A DNA stretch of 55,552 bases from positions 1-55,552 of the forward strand of contig CAUFMB010000010.1 of assembly GCA_959026535.1 (NCBI GenBank), written 5' to 3'. Under the pieces are notes generated by a model, which was not told the DNA's origin, made no database searches, and saw only the letters and a list, made by a program, of their open reading frames with translations. Source of the stretch: an uncultured Collinsella sp. (lineage in GTDB: Bacteria > Actinomycetota > Coriobacteriia > Coriobacteriales > Coriobacteriaceae). Made by a program: the position numbers and the translations under genes. Within the stretch, counting starts at the first letter, position 1; each line of letters starts with the position of its first letter. Below are positions 25,701 to 34,700 of this stretch, in pieces.

Positions 25701-25905
25701 CCCAGGCCTTAAGAAGGGCTTTCCCGGCGAGGGTGGCAGCATGGACTTCGACGCCCTGCTCGATCGCGTGGAGGCCGGCATCGCCGAGCGCCTGCACGAG
25801 CTCGAGGCAGGCGACGTTGCCGCCGTCGACCCGACGTCGGCTCAGGCCGCGCATGCGCGCTGCTCGTATAACCACGAAGGAACGTTTGTAAGGAGGGACG
25901 TGTAG
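22753..25905 (+). CDS. addB: AddB/RexB-like exonuclease subunit with PD-(D/E)XK nuclease
   Basis: This is the partner of the AddA helicase-nuclease, which resects double-strand breaks for RecA. The N-terminal 700 residues form an inactivated helicase-like scaffold; no Walker A is seen, as in RexB. The C-terminus has the nuclease motif GGRIDRVDVDAENRAVVIDYK near residue 890, split here as GRIDRVD and VIDYK. AddB normally holds an Fe-S cluster with one Cys upstream and a C-x2-C-x5-C group at the end. Here CPLC occurs near 750, but the C-terminal group is reduced to one Cys (ARCSYNHEG), so the cluster is probably lost or altered. An Ala/Asp/Lys-rich repeat (AKAADADKAADDAKA) near 655 is a linker. 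GGAGG precedes ATG 22753. addA starts 3 bases after the stop. Confidence 0.85.
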   Translation: MPVRIYTTNAGADLSDAEAALLADLIARHGRAVLLAPTFAELDLCRHDAAEAGVSLGIDYKTPTSWLRSLWELLGDGRGFVDNLQRQMLFSDMVARLDDADLQPLSRSQGTVRMLARMARDVLPGVAGTGAERCCDNVCKPKPKSDAEARVFELLCAYARGLDRRDMVEPCEAADIMAGALADNLPGCARAVCVRGVTSFTYSLLELLPAVANNGGEVVVLLAREQAAMREELATAFDVRGVLFEIAPLGEGAAARQTASKSAAQPAFIEVAGPHARAHAYADVIDKLVKAHKESKDDKAAATPADPVRVLVVSARAPQLFGELAARLAARHVAAETAEFTAFSQSIAGRQFTALANLIERMKAADEGAASKTEWWPAPELTDWIYSPLSGADAASARTFDKNMRLSRSKTTAGVKSLLQSVQGQVRGARKAASDENWFKNVPCVISDVFQALWRDKPVTALKAMLAVAEALPDRALGGLDGQARRQAEVALLRHVIDILMNGARALDVSQAATVPVLDDIRTKVDKRSAAYDYETYEVDRAPRAQVRFASLADAAALRPGSCDAVLFADVDLDSYPLSHEEGPLATLTAELDRSGVTLEPAALLRVRFGRAMQAARGPVALARVTHDRQARECYPAAVWTELRAHAEAANDAKAADADKAADDAKAVGADKAKCVGEGDIVRDFDPAAGEGLRRERVTCEAPQHLSDEAIPYLVLRRRDGEGEDAPLVLRLTSASQIEAYSTCPLCWFVSYRVKPQSIDAGFGNMEKGNFVHDVLEHLHARLPQEGMERVTPENLPRAQELLHEVFAETLAEHAGKRGTEGPLVPLSPVEERQVAEILPQLEGVLAYEAEALTPFAPCYLEFAFNDLKVEYAGWPLGGRIDRVDVDAENRAVVIDYKHRSGVEEFKLADPTVRDEESGEAPIDDPRWLPPHTQTLIYAQAMRRALDLDTRAALYFSTKGGKPALRGAASAELLEEERGDGRIPGLKKGFPGEGGSMDFDALLDRVEAGIAERLHELEAGDVAAVDPTSAQAAHARCSYNHEGTFVRRDV

Positions 25906-25908
25906 ACC

Positions 25909-28900
25909 ATGGATCTTTCGACTTTGATGCCGCAACAACTGCAAGTCGTCAAAACGCTCGACCGCCCGCTGTTTGTCTCGGCAGGTGCCGGCTCGGGCAA
26001 GACCTTTACCCTCACGCGCCGCATCGTCTACGCGCTCTCGCCCGAATCCGGTCCGTTCGTTGAGCATCTGGACCAGGTGCTCGCCATTACCTTTACCAAA
26101 GACGCCGCGGCCGAGATCCGTGACCGTGTGCGCCGCGCGCTCATCGACGAGGGCATGGACGAGGAAGCCCTGACCGTCGACGATGCGTGGATCTCGACCA
26201 TTCACGGCATGTGCTCGCGTATCCTGCGCGCACATGCGTTGGAGCTGGGCATCGATCCCGAGTTCACGGTGCTTACCGATACCGACGAGCTTATGGACCA
26301 GGCTGTTGAGCATGTGCTGGCCCGCGCGACGGCGCCCGATGCCCCCCCCGAGCTCGCCGCTTCGCTTAAGGCCCTCTACGCTTGGTATCCCATGGCGGGC
26401 GAGGGTGGGCCGTTTGGCGCCGGTACCACCATTAAAGGACTGGTGCGCGACCTGCTGGAGCTATCGAGCCAGCTGCCGAGCGGCATGGACGATGTGTGCG
26501 TGGCGCGCGGCCAGGCTGACACCTCGGCGCTTGCCGACGCCTATCGCGCGGCGTTGGGTGCGAGCAAGGCCGCGACCGAAAAGGCACAGGTGGCACTCGA
26601 CGCCATCGACGCGTTTGAGGCGAGCGGCAAAACCATGGAGGATGTGGCGCGACTCATGATGTCGTGCAGCATGCCTCGGGCGAGCAAGGCGTTTTCTAAG
26701 GAGCAGGTGGAGCTACTCAAGGCCGAGGCTGCCGATGCGTTTATCAATATCGTGCTGGCCTGCGGTGCCCCCGCGCTCGATGCGCTGGTGGGCCTGGCCC
26801 GTTCCGTGGAGGCTGAGTATCGCGCGCTGAAGGCCGGCCAGTCCGCGCTCGATAACAACGACCTACTGCGTATGGCGTACGAGGCGCTGCGCGACTATCC
26901 GGCTATTCGAGCGGCCTATGAGGGCCGCTTTAAGATGGTCATGATCGACGAGTTCCAGGATACCGACCAGATGCAGGTCGACCTGATCCGTTACCTGACC
27001 GGCGCGGGTGAGCGTGCGCTGTGTACCGTGGGCGATGCGCAGCAGTCGATCTACCGCTTCCGTGGTGCCGAGGTCGAGGTGTTCCGTCGCCAGGAGCGCA
27101 AGGTGGGTTCGACGACGGCGTCCGAGACGGTCGCCACGTCCGATGCCCCCGCCGGCGAGCTCGTCAAGCTTGTACGCAACTTCCGCAGCCACGACGAGGT
27201 GCTGCGCTATGTGGCGCGCGTCTTTGACGGCGACACCGGTGGTTTGATGCAGGGGTTCTTGGATCTTGAGCCGAGTGACGATCGCGAGGACAAACTCAAA
27301 GCAAAGGCTTCGCGCCGCCAGGCGCTGCTCGTTGCCGGCGGCAGCACCCAGGAGCGAACGCAGGCGAAAGCTCGTGCGATTGCGGAGCGATTCCAAGCGC
27401 TCGTTAAAGCGGGCCAGCCCCAGGGCGGTATGGTGCTGCTGCTAGGGCGCATGACCAATGCCGATGTCTACGCACAGGCGTTTCGCGACCAGGGGCTCGA
27501 CTGCGTGATCGCAGGCGGCTCGGTCTTTGCCCAGGCAGCCGAGGTGCAGACGGTGCGTGCCCTGGTCTGCGCGCTCGCCAATCCGGCCGATACGGCGCAG
27601 GGCCTTATGCCACTGCTCGCCTCGCCGATGTTTGCGCTCGGCGCCCAGGAGTTCCTGGCGCTGGCGACCAAGCTGGACGACCAGACGGGGGAGACCTCGC
27701 GCCGCAACATCGACGTGGGCATCATGAGCGATTCCGATGTGCCGGGTTTGCAAGACTTGCCGCTCGTGACGCGCGCCCGCGAGGTGCTGCGGTATGCGCT
27801 TCGTCGCGTGGGGCGCGATTCGTTCGCCGCCATCGCGCGCGATACTGTCAACGCTTCCGGCTGGTTTGTGCGTCTGGCACAGCGTGGTCCCGAGGGCAAG
27901 GCCATTGCCGCCAACGTGCTTAAGGCGCTCGATGCCGTGGCCGAGGCGGAGGCCGAGTTCGGTAACTCGCCGCGTTCCATTGCGCTTGCCTTCGACCGCT
28001 TCTTGGCGGGCAAGGAGGCCCCAGGCGCCCTCAACGAGGAGGGCGACGGCGCGGTGCGCATCATGACGGTGCATGCCTCCAAGGGCCTGGAGTATCCGGT
28101 CGTGGCGGTTGCGGAGTGCTTTGGCGTGCGTAAGTCCTCGGGTGCGGCTCAGATGGGGCGTGTCGAGGGTGGAGCGCAGGTCGTGGCGCTGCCGGCACGC
28201 TTCGACGGCGTTAAGCTCGCCGACGGAACCTTTGTGAAGGGCGACGACGTTAAAAAGCAGTTTGAGCATGCGTTTAAGGGCAAGGGCACGTCGCTGTGGC
28301 TGCCGCCGAAGCTCATGGAGGACGTCTGTGCGACGGGCTCTCCCGCCGAGGCATTTGCTCGCCTGCGCAACGACGACCTGCAGCTTTCGCTCGAGGAGCG
28401 GGCTCGCTTGCTCTATGTCGCCATGACGCGAGCGCGCGAGCTGGTCATTCTGGCGATGGATGTCGGCGTGAGCTGCGGCAAGGTGACGGCGCCGACCTTC
28501 GATGTCGAGACGGATCTGACCTACGACGTGCTGCGCCGCATCCTGCCGACCGACAGCCTGGACATGCCGCAGCTCGATAGCGACCGTTTGGTGTTCGACA
28601 ACTCCAAGCCGGGCGACTACGAGCTCATCTCGCTGGCGGACTTTACGTTTGGCGAGCAGACGTTTGAGGTCAACGCTTCGCTGGATGTCGAGGGCAGGCT
28701 TGTCCGCGGCGATGCGGAGCCGGAGGGTGCCGGTGCGGATGCCCACGCCGCTGTTCCCGGTCCTGCCGACCCCGAGCCCGATGCGTTTGAGCTCGTGTAT
28801 CCCCAGGCGGTGGGCGTGCGCATGGGCACCTGCCCGTATCTGGCGCGCGATTCGTACAGCTACTCGTCAATTGCCGCGGCGCTGCATGCCGAGTCCGAGG

Positions 28901-29532
28901 ACCGAGCCGCCGAGGCGCATGTGCCCATGGACGAGGCTGGCGATGATGCGGAGTCGGATGGTTCCGAGATGACGGATGCAGACGTGGCCGCCGTTGAGCC
29001 CGCCGGCAACCCCATGGCGCTGGGCTCGGCGTTCCATGCCGCCTGCCAGTGGCTGATCGAGATGGGTGCCAATGAGCTGCCCGCCGAGCGTGCCGACGCC
29101 CTGGCTCGCCTGTGGCGCCTAACGCCGGAGCAGCGCGAACGCTTCGACGTTGCCCTGGACCGCTGGCTCAAGTCGGCGGTCCGTGCCGAGCTGCTTGCCT
29201 GGCCGTGCGTTCGCGCCGAGGTGCCGTTCTTTTCGCTGGGCTGCGAGGACGAGGACATCGCCCGCTACGGCGCATATGCCGAGGGCGCTATCGATGCCTT
29301 GGCAACCGACCCGGCCGATCCGTCGCACGCGCTGGTCATCGACTACAAGACGGGCGGCACACCGGACGAGACGCCGGAACAGCTGCAGGAGAAGCACGCC
29401 CTGCAGGCGCGCGTCTACGCTGATGTTTTGCACAAGGCGGGCTTTGAGGCCGTGACCGTCAAGTTCGTCCGCGTGGAGCAAGTCGACCTCGCCAACCCGT
29501 GCGAGCCTCAGGTGGTCACCTACAGCCGCTAG
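25909..29532 (+). CDS. addA: AddA-like UvrD-type helicase with C-terminal nuclease
   Basis: This is a superfamily 1A helicase with an end-processing nuclease. Motifs in order: Walker A SAGAGSGKTFTLTRR near residue 24, ITFTKDAAAEIRDR near 63, IDEFQDTDQMQ near 346, GDAQQSIYRFRGAE near 374, VRIMTVHASKGLEYPVV near 717 and LLYVAMTRARELV near 835. The nuclease motif ends in VIDYKTGG near 1143. The product is 1207 residues, as in AddA. AAGGAGG lies 12 bases before ATG 25909. It is co-transcribed with addB. It ends 12 bases before a REP-like palindrome that could stabilise or end the message. Confidence 0.93.
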   Translation: MDLSTLMPQQLQVVKTLDRPLFVSAGAGSGKTFTLTRRIVYALSPESGPFVEHLDQVLAITFTKDAAAEIRDRVRRALIDEGMDEEALTVDDAWISTIHGMCSRILRAHALELGIDPEFTVLTDTDELMDQAVEHVLARATAPDAPPELAASLKALYAWYPMAGEGGPFGAGTTIKGLVRDLLELSSQLPSGMDDVCVARGQADTSALADAYRAALGASKAATEKAQVALDAIDAFEASGKTMEDVARLMMSCSMPRASKAFSKEQVELLKAEAADAFINIVLACGAPALDALVGLARSVEAEYRALKAGQSALDNNDLLRMAYEALRDYPAIRAAYEGRFKMVMIDEFQDTDQMQVDLIRYLTGAGERALCTVGDAQQSIYRFRGAEVEVFRRQERKVGSTTASETVATSDAPAGELVKLVRNFRSHDEVLRYVARVFDGDTGGLMQGFLDLEPSDDREDKLKAKASRRQALLVAGGSTQERTQAKARAIAERFQALVKAGQPQGGMVLLLGRMTNADVYAQAFRDQGLDCVIAGGSVFAQAAEVQTVRALVCALANPADTAQGLMPLLASPMFALGAQEFLALATKLDDQTGETSRRNIDVGIMSDSDVPGLQDLPLVTRAREVLRYALRRVGRDSFAAIARDTVNASGWFVRLAQRGPEGKAIAANVLKALDAVAEAEAEFGNSPRSIALAFDRFLAGKEAPGALNEEGDGAVRIMTVHASKGLEYPVVAVAECFGVRKSSGAAQMGRVEGGAQVVALPARFDGVKLADGTFVKGDDVKKQFEHAFKGKGTSLWLPPKLMEDVCATGSPAEAFARLRNDDLQLSLEERARLLYVAMTRARELVILAMDVGVSCGKVTAPTFDVETDLTYDVLRRILPTDSLDMPQLDSDRLVFDNSKPGDYELISLADFTFGEQTFEVNASLDVEGRLVRGDAEPEGAGADAHAAVPGPADPEPDAFELVYPQAVGVRMGTCPYLARDSYSYSSIAAALHAESEDRAAEAHVPMDEAGDDAESDGSEMTDADVAAVEPAGNPMALGSAFHAACQWLIEMGANELPAERADALARLWRLTPEQRERFDVALDRWLKSAVRAELLAWPCVRAEVPFFSLGCEDEDIARYGAYAEGAIDALATDPADPSHALVIDYKTGGTPDETPEQLQEKHALQARVYADVLHKAGFEAVTVKFVRVEQVDLANPCEPQVVTYSR

Positions 29533-29543
29533 CCCTCAATAAC

Positions 29544-29606
29544 TTGCGGTGGAATACGGACTGTTTTGGCCAAAAAAGCCGCCAAACAGTCCGCATTTCA
29601 CCGCAA
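29544..29606. repeat. REP-like palindromic repeat, copy B
   Basis: Arms running from TTGCGGTG at 29544 and ending in CACCGCAA at 29606 are complementary over about 27 bases with a few mismatches, including ACGGACTGTTT facing AAACAGTCCG. It is the same element as 2675-2740 but with a better paired inner stem. It starts 12 bases after addA. Confidence 0.8.
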
Positions 29607-29667
29607 CGCATGGGAGAGCCTGGGGCGGTACAATGGCTCGAACGGTTCAAACGAATAAGGAGCCATC

Positions 29668-30177
29668 ATGCAGCTCACCAAAACGCTTAAGGTGACGCCG
29701 GAGGAGCTTTTTGACGCTCTGGCGGGGTCCATCATGCAGGATAGCGAGAACGCCACGGGCAAGCGTCCCAGCCGCAACAAGCTCAACGGCTATAAGTACG
29801 AGAAGCGCGCCCAGTCCGCAAAAGGCAAGGCCAAGGGCATGGCGATCAAGGTTAAAATCAAGCACTTTGACTACCCGTGTCTCTATGAGGTCCGTTTTCA
29901 GTATGCGGCGGGCATCAATACTATGCGCTATGAGGCTGCACCTGCTGGCGATGGTGTCTGCGAGCTCACCTATACCGAGGATTTTCAGGGTGTGGGTGGC
30001 AACACGTCTGGCACGCGCGGCAAGCTCGGCCTCTTCTTCTATGAGCGCAAGCTCAAGAGCCACGCCAACCAGACGATTGATCAAATCGTCAAATATATCG
30101 AGGGTGAGCGCCGCGTAAAGGCTAATCCCGCCTTCGCCGATGATACTGCCGAAAACGCTTCGGATGTATTCCATTGA
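29668..30177 (+). CDS. DUF3284 domain protein, function unknown
   Basis: The 169-residue product fits the DUF3284 family of small cytoplasmic Firmicutes/Actinobacteria proteins (MQLTKTLKVTPEELFDAL at the start, ATGKRPSRNKLNGYKYEKR in the middle). The fold may be START-like, since the sequence reads as alternating beta strands with a long C-terminal helix, but no activity is known. AAGGAG lies 5 bases before ATG 29668, and TACAAT at 29629-29634 is a possible -10. It is a single gene next to an acquired-looking transporter. Confidence 0.75.
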   Translation: MQLTKTLKVTPEELFDALAGSIMQDSENATGKRPSRNKLNGYKYEKRAQSAKGKAKGMAIKVKIKHFDYPCLYEVRFQYAAGINTMRYEAAPAGDGVCELTYTEDFQGVGGNTSGTRGKLGLFFYERKLKSHANQTIDQIVKYIEGERRVKANPAFADDTAENASDVFH

Positions 30178-30203
30178 TACCCTGTGCAAAAGTTTTACCG
30201 CTC

Positions 30204-30220
30204 TTCACATCAACTGTGAA
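30204..30220. promoter_or_regulatory. Candidate operator before the MFS transporter gene
   Basis: TTCACA (30204-30209) and TGTGAA (30215-30220) form a perfect inverted repeat with a 5-base spacer, 61 bases before the transporter start. The size suits a MarR- or TetR-type dimer, but no regulator gene is adjacent. Confidence 0.35.
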
Positions 30221-30280
30221 CACTTCAGGCTTCGAGTCAGTAGCGAGCGGCCCGACAAAAGTAGTTGATGGAAGTGCCAA

Positions 30281-31480
30281 ATGAATAAGAATGCCGCTAC
30301 GCAACTGCACATCTATTCCGCCTTTTTCGTTCTCGCGGGATTTGTTTTAAATCGGGGAGTGTTTCTACTTTTCCTTGCGGAGAAAGGAATGTCTGTCACG
30401 GAAATCGCGCTTTATCAAGCCCTGTTTAACATTACAACGGTCGTCCTCGAGCTGCCAACAGGGCTGATAGGCGATTTCTTTGGAAAGAAGTTTTCGATTC
30501 AAGTGGGCGTGCTGCTGCTTTTCTTCCATACGGCTGGCATGCTGTTGCTCTCAGGTCCCTTTCTTGTCGTGCTTTCCCTTGTTGAGGCACTCGCCTACTC
30601 CCTTCAATCGGGATCCGAACAAGCACTTTTATATGAAATTGCCCGGAATGCCGGTCAAGGAGAGCGTTTCCTCACCATCAACGCTCGGCTGCTTGCCGCG
30701 CAATCAATCGCTACGGGAATGGCGATTGTGCTCGGATCTTTCATTGCCCAAGTATCTTGGAGCGCCCTCTACGTATGTGTCTCCGTTTTCTATCTCCTGC
30801 AGCTTTTCCTTCTGTATCCCATTGAGAGGACGGAAGCGACCCGTTCTGAAAGCTCTGAAAAGGGAAGGTTTGACGCGGCCAAGATGTTCAGACGCGAAAC
30901 CTGGCGTGTTGGAAAATCCGCTTTTGCGGTATTGCTTCTTCTAATCGGCACAAGCATGCTCGATGGATTCTATGGGAGTTATTACAACTTGAATCAGTTG
31001 GTATTCGACGCATTTGATGCTCCCGTCTCCATAATAGGAATCTTTTTCGGTGCATCCTATGCAGTAAATGCGACGGCCTACATTGCAGCAGATTTCTTCT
31101 CATTGCGTTTCGGGAAAAGAAATACCATGCTCGGCTCGATGCTAATCGAGGCTGGCCTTTTCATGATTCTTCCGTGGTTCGCTTCAAATCCGCTGTGTTT
31201 GTTTGGCCTTAGCATGGTGCTTTGTTTTCTCCCAGAAGTGGTGTACATCACTTCGGAAAACTTAATCCAAGACGCGATAGCGGACGATCTCCGCGTGACG
31301 ATCCTTTCCGTCGCGTCTCTGGTAAGGGCTCTCTTTTCTGCAGTGTTTTTCTCCATATTTGGACATGTGTTGGGGTTATATCCCATTCAGATAGCGCTCG
31401 GTATTATTGGTGCAATCGCGATAGCAATTACCGCCGTTGTTTCATTAAAAATGGTTGGAATACAGGTCTCCAAGAATTGA
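30281..31480 (+). CDS. MFS transporter, possible efflux pump
   Basis: This 399-residue protein has about 12 membrane helices and the MFS loop motif after the second helix (GLIGDFFGKKFS, resembling GxxxDxxGRR). The first half has ELPTGLIGD, common in drug-efflux-like members such as those annotated as macrolide or multidrug exporters. The substrate is not deducible. GGAAG precedes ATG 30281. Base composition is visibly more AT-rich than the flanking genes, and codons such as ATA, TTA and AGA are used freely, which suggests horizontal transfer. Confidence 0.85.
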   Translation: MNKNAATQLHIYSAFFVLAGFVLNRGVFLLFLAEKGMSVTEIALYQALFNITTVVLELPTGLIGDFFGKKFSIQVGVLLLFFHTAGMLLLSGPFLVVLSLVEALAYSLQSGSEQALLYEIARNAGQGERFLTINARLLAAQSIATGMAIVLGSFIAQVSWSALYVCVSVFYLLQLFLLYPIERTEATRSESSEKGRFDAAKMFRRETWRVGKSAFAVLLLLIGTSMLDGFYGSYYNLNQLVFDAFDAPVSIIGIFFGASYAVNATAYIAADFFSLRFGKRNTMLGSMLIEAGLFMILPWFASNPLCLFGLSMVLCFLPEVVYITSENLIQDAIADDLRVTILSVASLVRALFSAVFFSIFGHVLGLYPIQIALGIIGAIAIAITAVVSLKMVGIQVSKN

Positions 31481-31720
31481 TATATCGATTGACGAGCTAT
31501 CCGAAGCGTCGAGCCTTCTTGATGGACATGACTATTCGTCACAAATCATTCCGCGCATCGCCGGGGTTCCAGTAATACTCGATATATCTGGATGCCCTCA
31601 TTCCCCTTTTTGAAGGTCCCAAATTGACTACCCGTGTTGGTTTGGCTAGGTTCGGGTGCTATCCGCGCCGTGCGGTAAAATCGTTCAGTCAGAACACGAA
31701 CCCGCATCGGAGCTCATCAC
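31481..31720 (+). promoter_or_regulatory. Intergenic region with dnaE promoter
   Basis: TTGACT (31624-31629) and TAGGTT (31647-31652) are spaced by 17 bases, about 70 bases before dnaE. A second -10-like TAAAAT lies near 31677. The first part (31481-31610) has a 45-codon open stretch without a start signal, perhaps the tail of something that came in with the transporter. I do not call it a gene. Confidence 0.5.
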
Positions 31721-34700
31721 ATGGCATTCGTCCATCTGCACAATCACACTGTTTTCTCGATGCTCGACGGCGCAACCCGTATCCAGGATATGGTCAACCG
31801 TGCCGTTGAGCTTGGCATGCCCGCCGTGGCCATTACCGACCACGGCTACATGTATGGCGTGCCTGACCTGGCGCTGGCCTGCGACGCCGTCAACCACAAC
31901 ACGCCCGAGTACAAAACCTGGAGCCACGACAAGGCCTTCTTGGAAAAGGACCGCCGCGACGAGCTGGTGGAGCCCGATCCCGGGGAAAACCCGCGCGAGC
32001 ATGCCCAGTATGTGAAGGACATGGCCATGTGGGACGAGAAGGGCAACATCGACGAGCTCAAGCCGCCTCTGGTCATCAAGCCCATCTTTGGCTGCGAGGT
32101 TTACTTTACGCCGGATGAGACGCTCGCCCGCGACCACAAGCCCGAGCTCTACCACATGATCCTTCTGGCCAAGGACCAGGAGGGCTACGTCAACCTGATG
32201 CAGACGGTCTCTGAGGCCGCCGTGCAAGGTTTTTACTATAAGCCCCGCGTGACGCTCGACAACCTGCGCCGCCACGCCAAGGGCATGATCTGCACGAGTG
32301 CCTGTATCGCGGGCATCATCCCCAAGTACATCGACCGCGGTGACATGGAGGGCGCCATCAAGTGGGCCGAGACCTTCCGCGACACCTTCGACCCCGGCGA
32401 CTTTTATATCGAGATCCAGGAACACGGCATTACCACCGATAACGGCCTGACCGACGAGCAGATGGACCGCACGCTCATCGATATCGCCAAGCAGGTGGGC
32501 GTCAAGGTTATCGCCACCAACGACTTCCACTACCTGCGCCGCGAGGACGCGCCCGTGCAGGACGTCATCATGTGCATCGGCATGAACGCCAAGGTCGACG
32601 ACCCCAACCGCATGCGCATGACCGGCTCGGAGTTTTACATGAAGACCGAGGAGGAGATGCGGGCGATGTTCCCGTATTGCCCCGAGGCCTGCGACAACAC
32701 GCTCGAGATCGCCGACAAGTGCTATGTTGAGCTGGACTGGGACTCCATCATCCTGCCGCGCTTCCCGCTGCTCGATCCCGGCGAGACGCACGAGAGCCAG
32801 TTCCGCCGCGAGTGCGAGAAGGGCCTGCGCCAGCACTATGGTGACGACTGGGCCACGCGCGAGATCGGCGGCGTCAACATCAAAGAGCGCTTTGAGTACG
32901 AATACAAGGTCATCTGCGACAAGGGCTTTGCCGCCTACTTTTTGATCGTTGCCGAGTACGTGCAATGGGCCAAGGACAACGGCATCGGCGTCGGCCCCGG
33001 CCGTGGTTCTGCCGCCGGCGCTATCGTCGCCTACGCCATGAACATCACCGCGTTCGACCCGCTCGAGAACGGCCTGATGTTTGAGAGGTTCCTCTCCCCG
33101 CAGCGTACCGAGATGCCCGATATCGATATGGACTTCGACGATGAGCGGCGCCTCGAGGTCGTGGAGCACGTTCGCCAGCTCTACGGCCCCGAGAAGGTCA
33201 CCCACGTCATCACCTACTCGACCATCAAGGCCAAGCAGGCCATCAATGATGCCGCGCGCGTCCTGGACTACCCGGTCTACATGGGCCAGCGCCTGTCCAA
33301 GATGGTCTCGAGCGACCCCAAGGTCAAGCTCAAGCAGGTGCTCGACAAACAACCCGGCAAAGAAGATCTGTTTAACCCCGATTTTGCCGAGGCCTATAAA
33401 AAGGACGACGACGCTCGCCGCATCATCGACACGGCGCTCTCGATCGAGGGCCTCACCCGTGGCGAGGGCGTGCACGCGTGCGCCGTTCTGATCTGTCGTG
33501 ACCCCGTCAACGAACACGTGCCCACCAAGCTCGACACCAAGGGCGGCGTCGAGATTACCCAGTACGAGGGCCATACCGTTGCCGACATGGGCTTGCTCAA
33601 GATGGACTTCTTGGGCCTGCGCACGCTGACGGTTATCTCCAAGGCCAAGGCAAACATCAAAAAGAACTTCGGCATCGACATCAAAGAGGAAGAGATCCCC
33701 TTTGACGATCCCGAGATCTTTAAGCTCATGGGCTCCGGTCATACCGCCGGCGTCTTCCAGGTCGAGTCCGCCGGCATGACGGCCACGATCAAGAACATGA
33801 AGCCCACCGAGTACAAGCACGTCGTGGCATTGATCGCCCTGTACCGCCCGGGCCCGCTGGGCGCCGGCATGGTCTCGTCCTACATCAACCGTATGAACGG
33901 CAAGGAGCCGGCCGTCTCCTACGACGACCGTCTGGACGACATCCTGGGTGAAACCTACGGCACCATGGTCTACCAGGAGCAGGTTATGCTCATCTCCGTC
34001 GAGATGTGCGGCTTCTCCAAGGGCGAATCGGACTCGCGTATCCGTAAGCCCGTGGCTAAGAAAAAGATTAAGCTGCTCACGTCGACGGTGCTCCACTGGG
34101 AGGATGGCTCGGACGAGACCACCTACGACCACTGGATGAACGGCGCTATCAAGAACAACTACACGCGCGAGGTCGCCCAGAAGATTTGGGACGATGTTCT
34201 CGAGTTCGCGTCCTACGCCTTCAACAAGTCGCACTCCGCCGGCTACGCCATCCTGGTTATGCAGACGGCATGGCTCAAGGCGCACTATCCGCACGAGTAC
34301 ATGGCGGCCGTTCTGACGTCCTACACGGGCAAGACCGACAAGATCGTGCACTACGTCTCGGCATGCCGTCACGACGGCATCCCCGTGCTTTCGCCAGATG
34401 TCAACGAGTCCGGCACCGAGTTCACGGCTACCAAGGAAGGCGTGCGCTTTGGTCTGGCCGGCATCCGCGGCGTGGGCACCGGCGTGGCGCAGGCGATTAT
34501 CGCCGAGCGCGAGGCGGGCGGCCCGTTTAAGACGCTGCACGACTTTGTCGAGCGCGTGGACTCGAGCCAGGCCAACCGCCGCGTGATCGAATCGCTGATC
34601 AAGGCAGGTGCCTTCGACTCCACGGGCTATCCGCGCCGCCAGATGATGCACTTTGTGGACAAGAACAACCCCGAGAACATCATCGATGCCGCGGTAAAGC

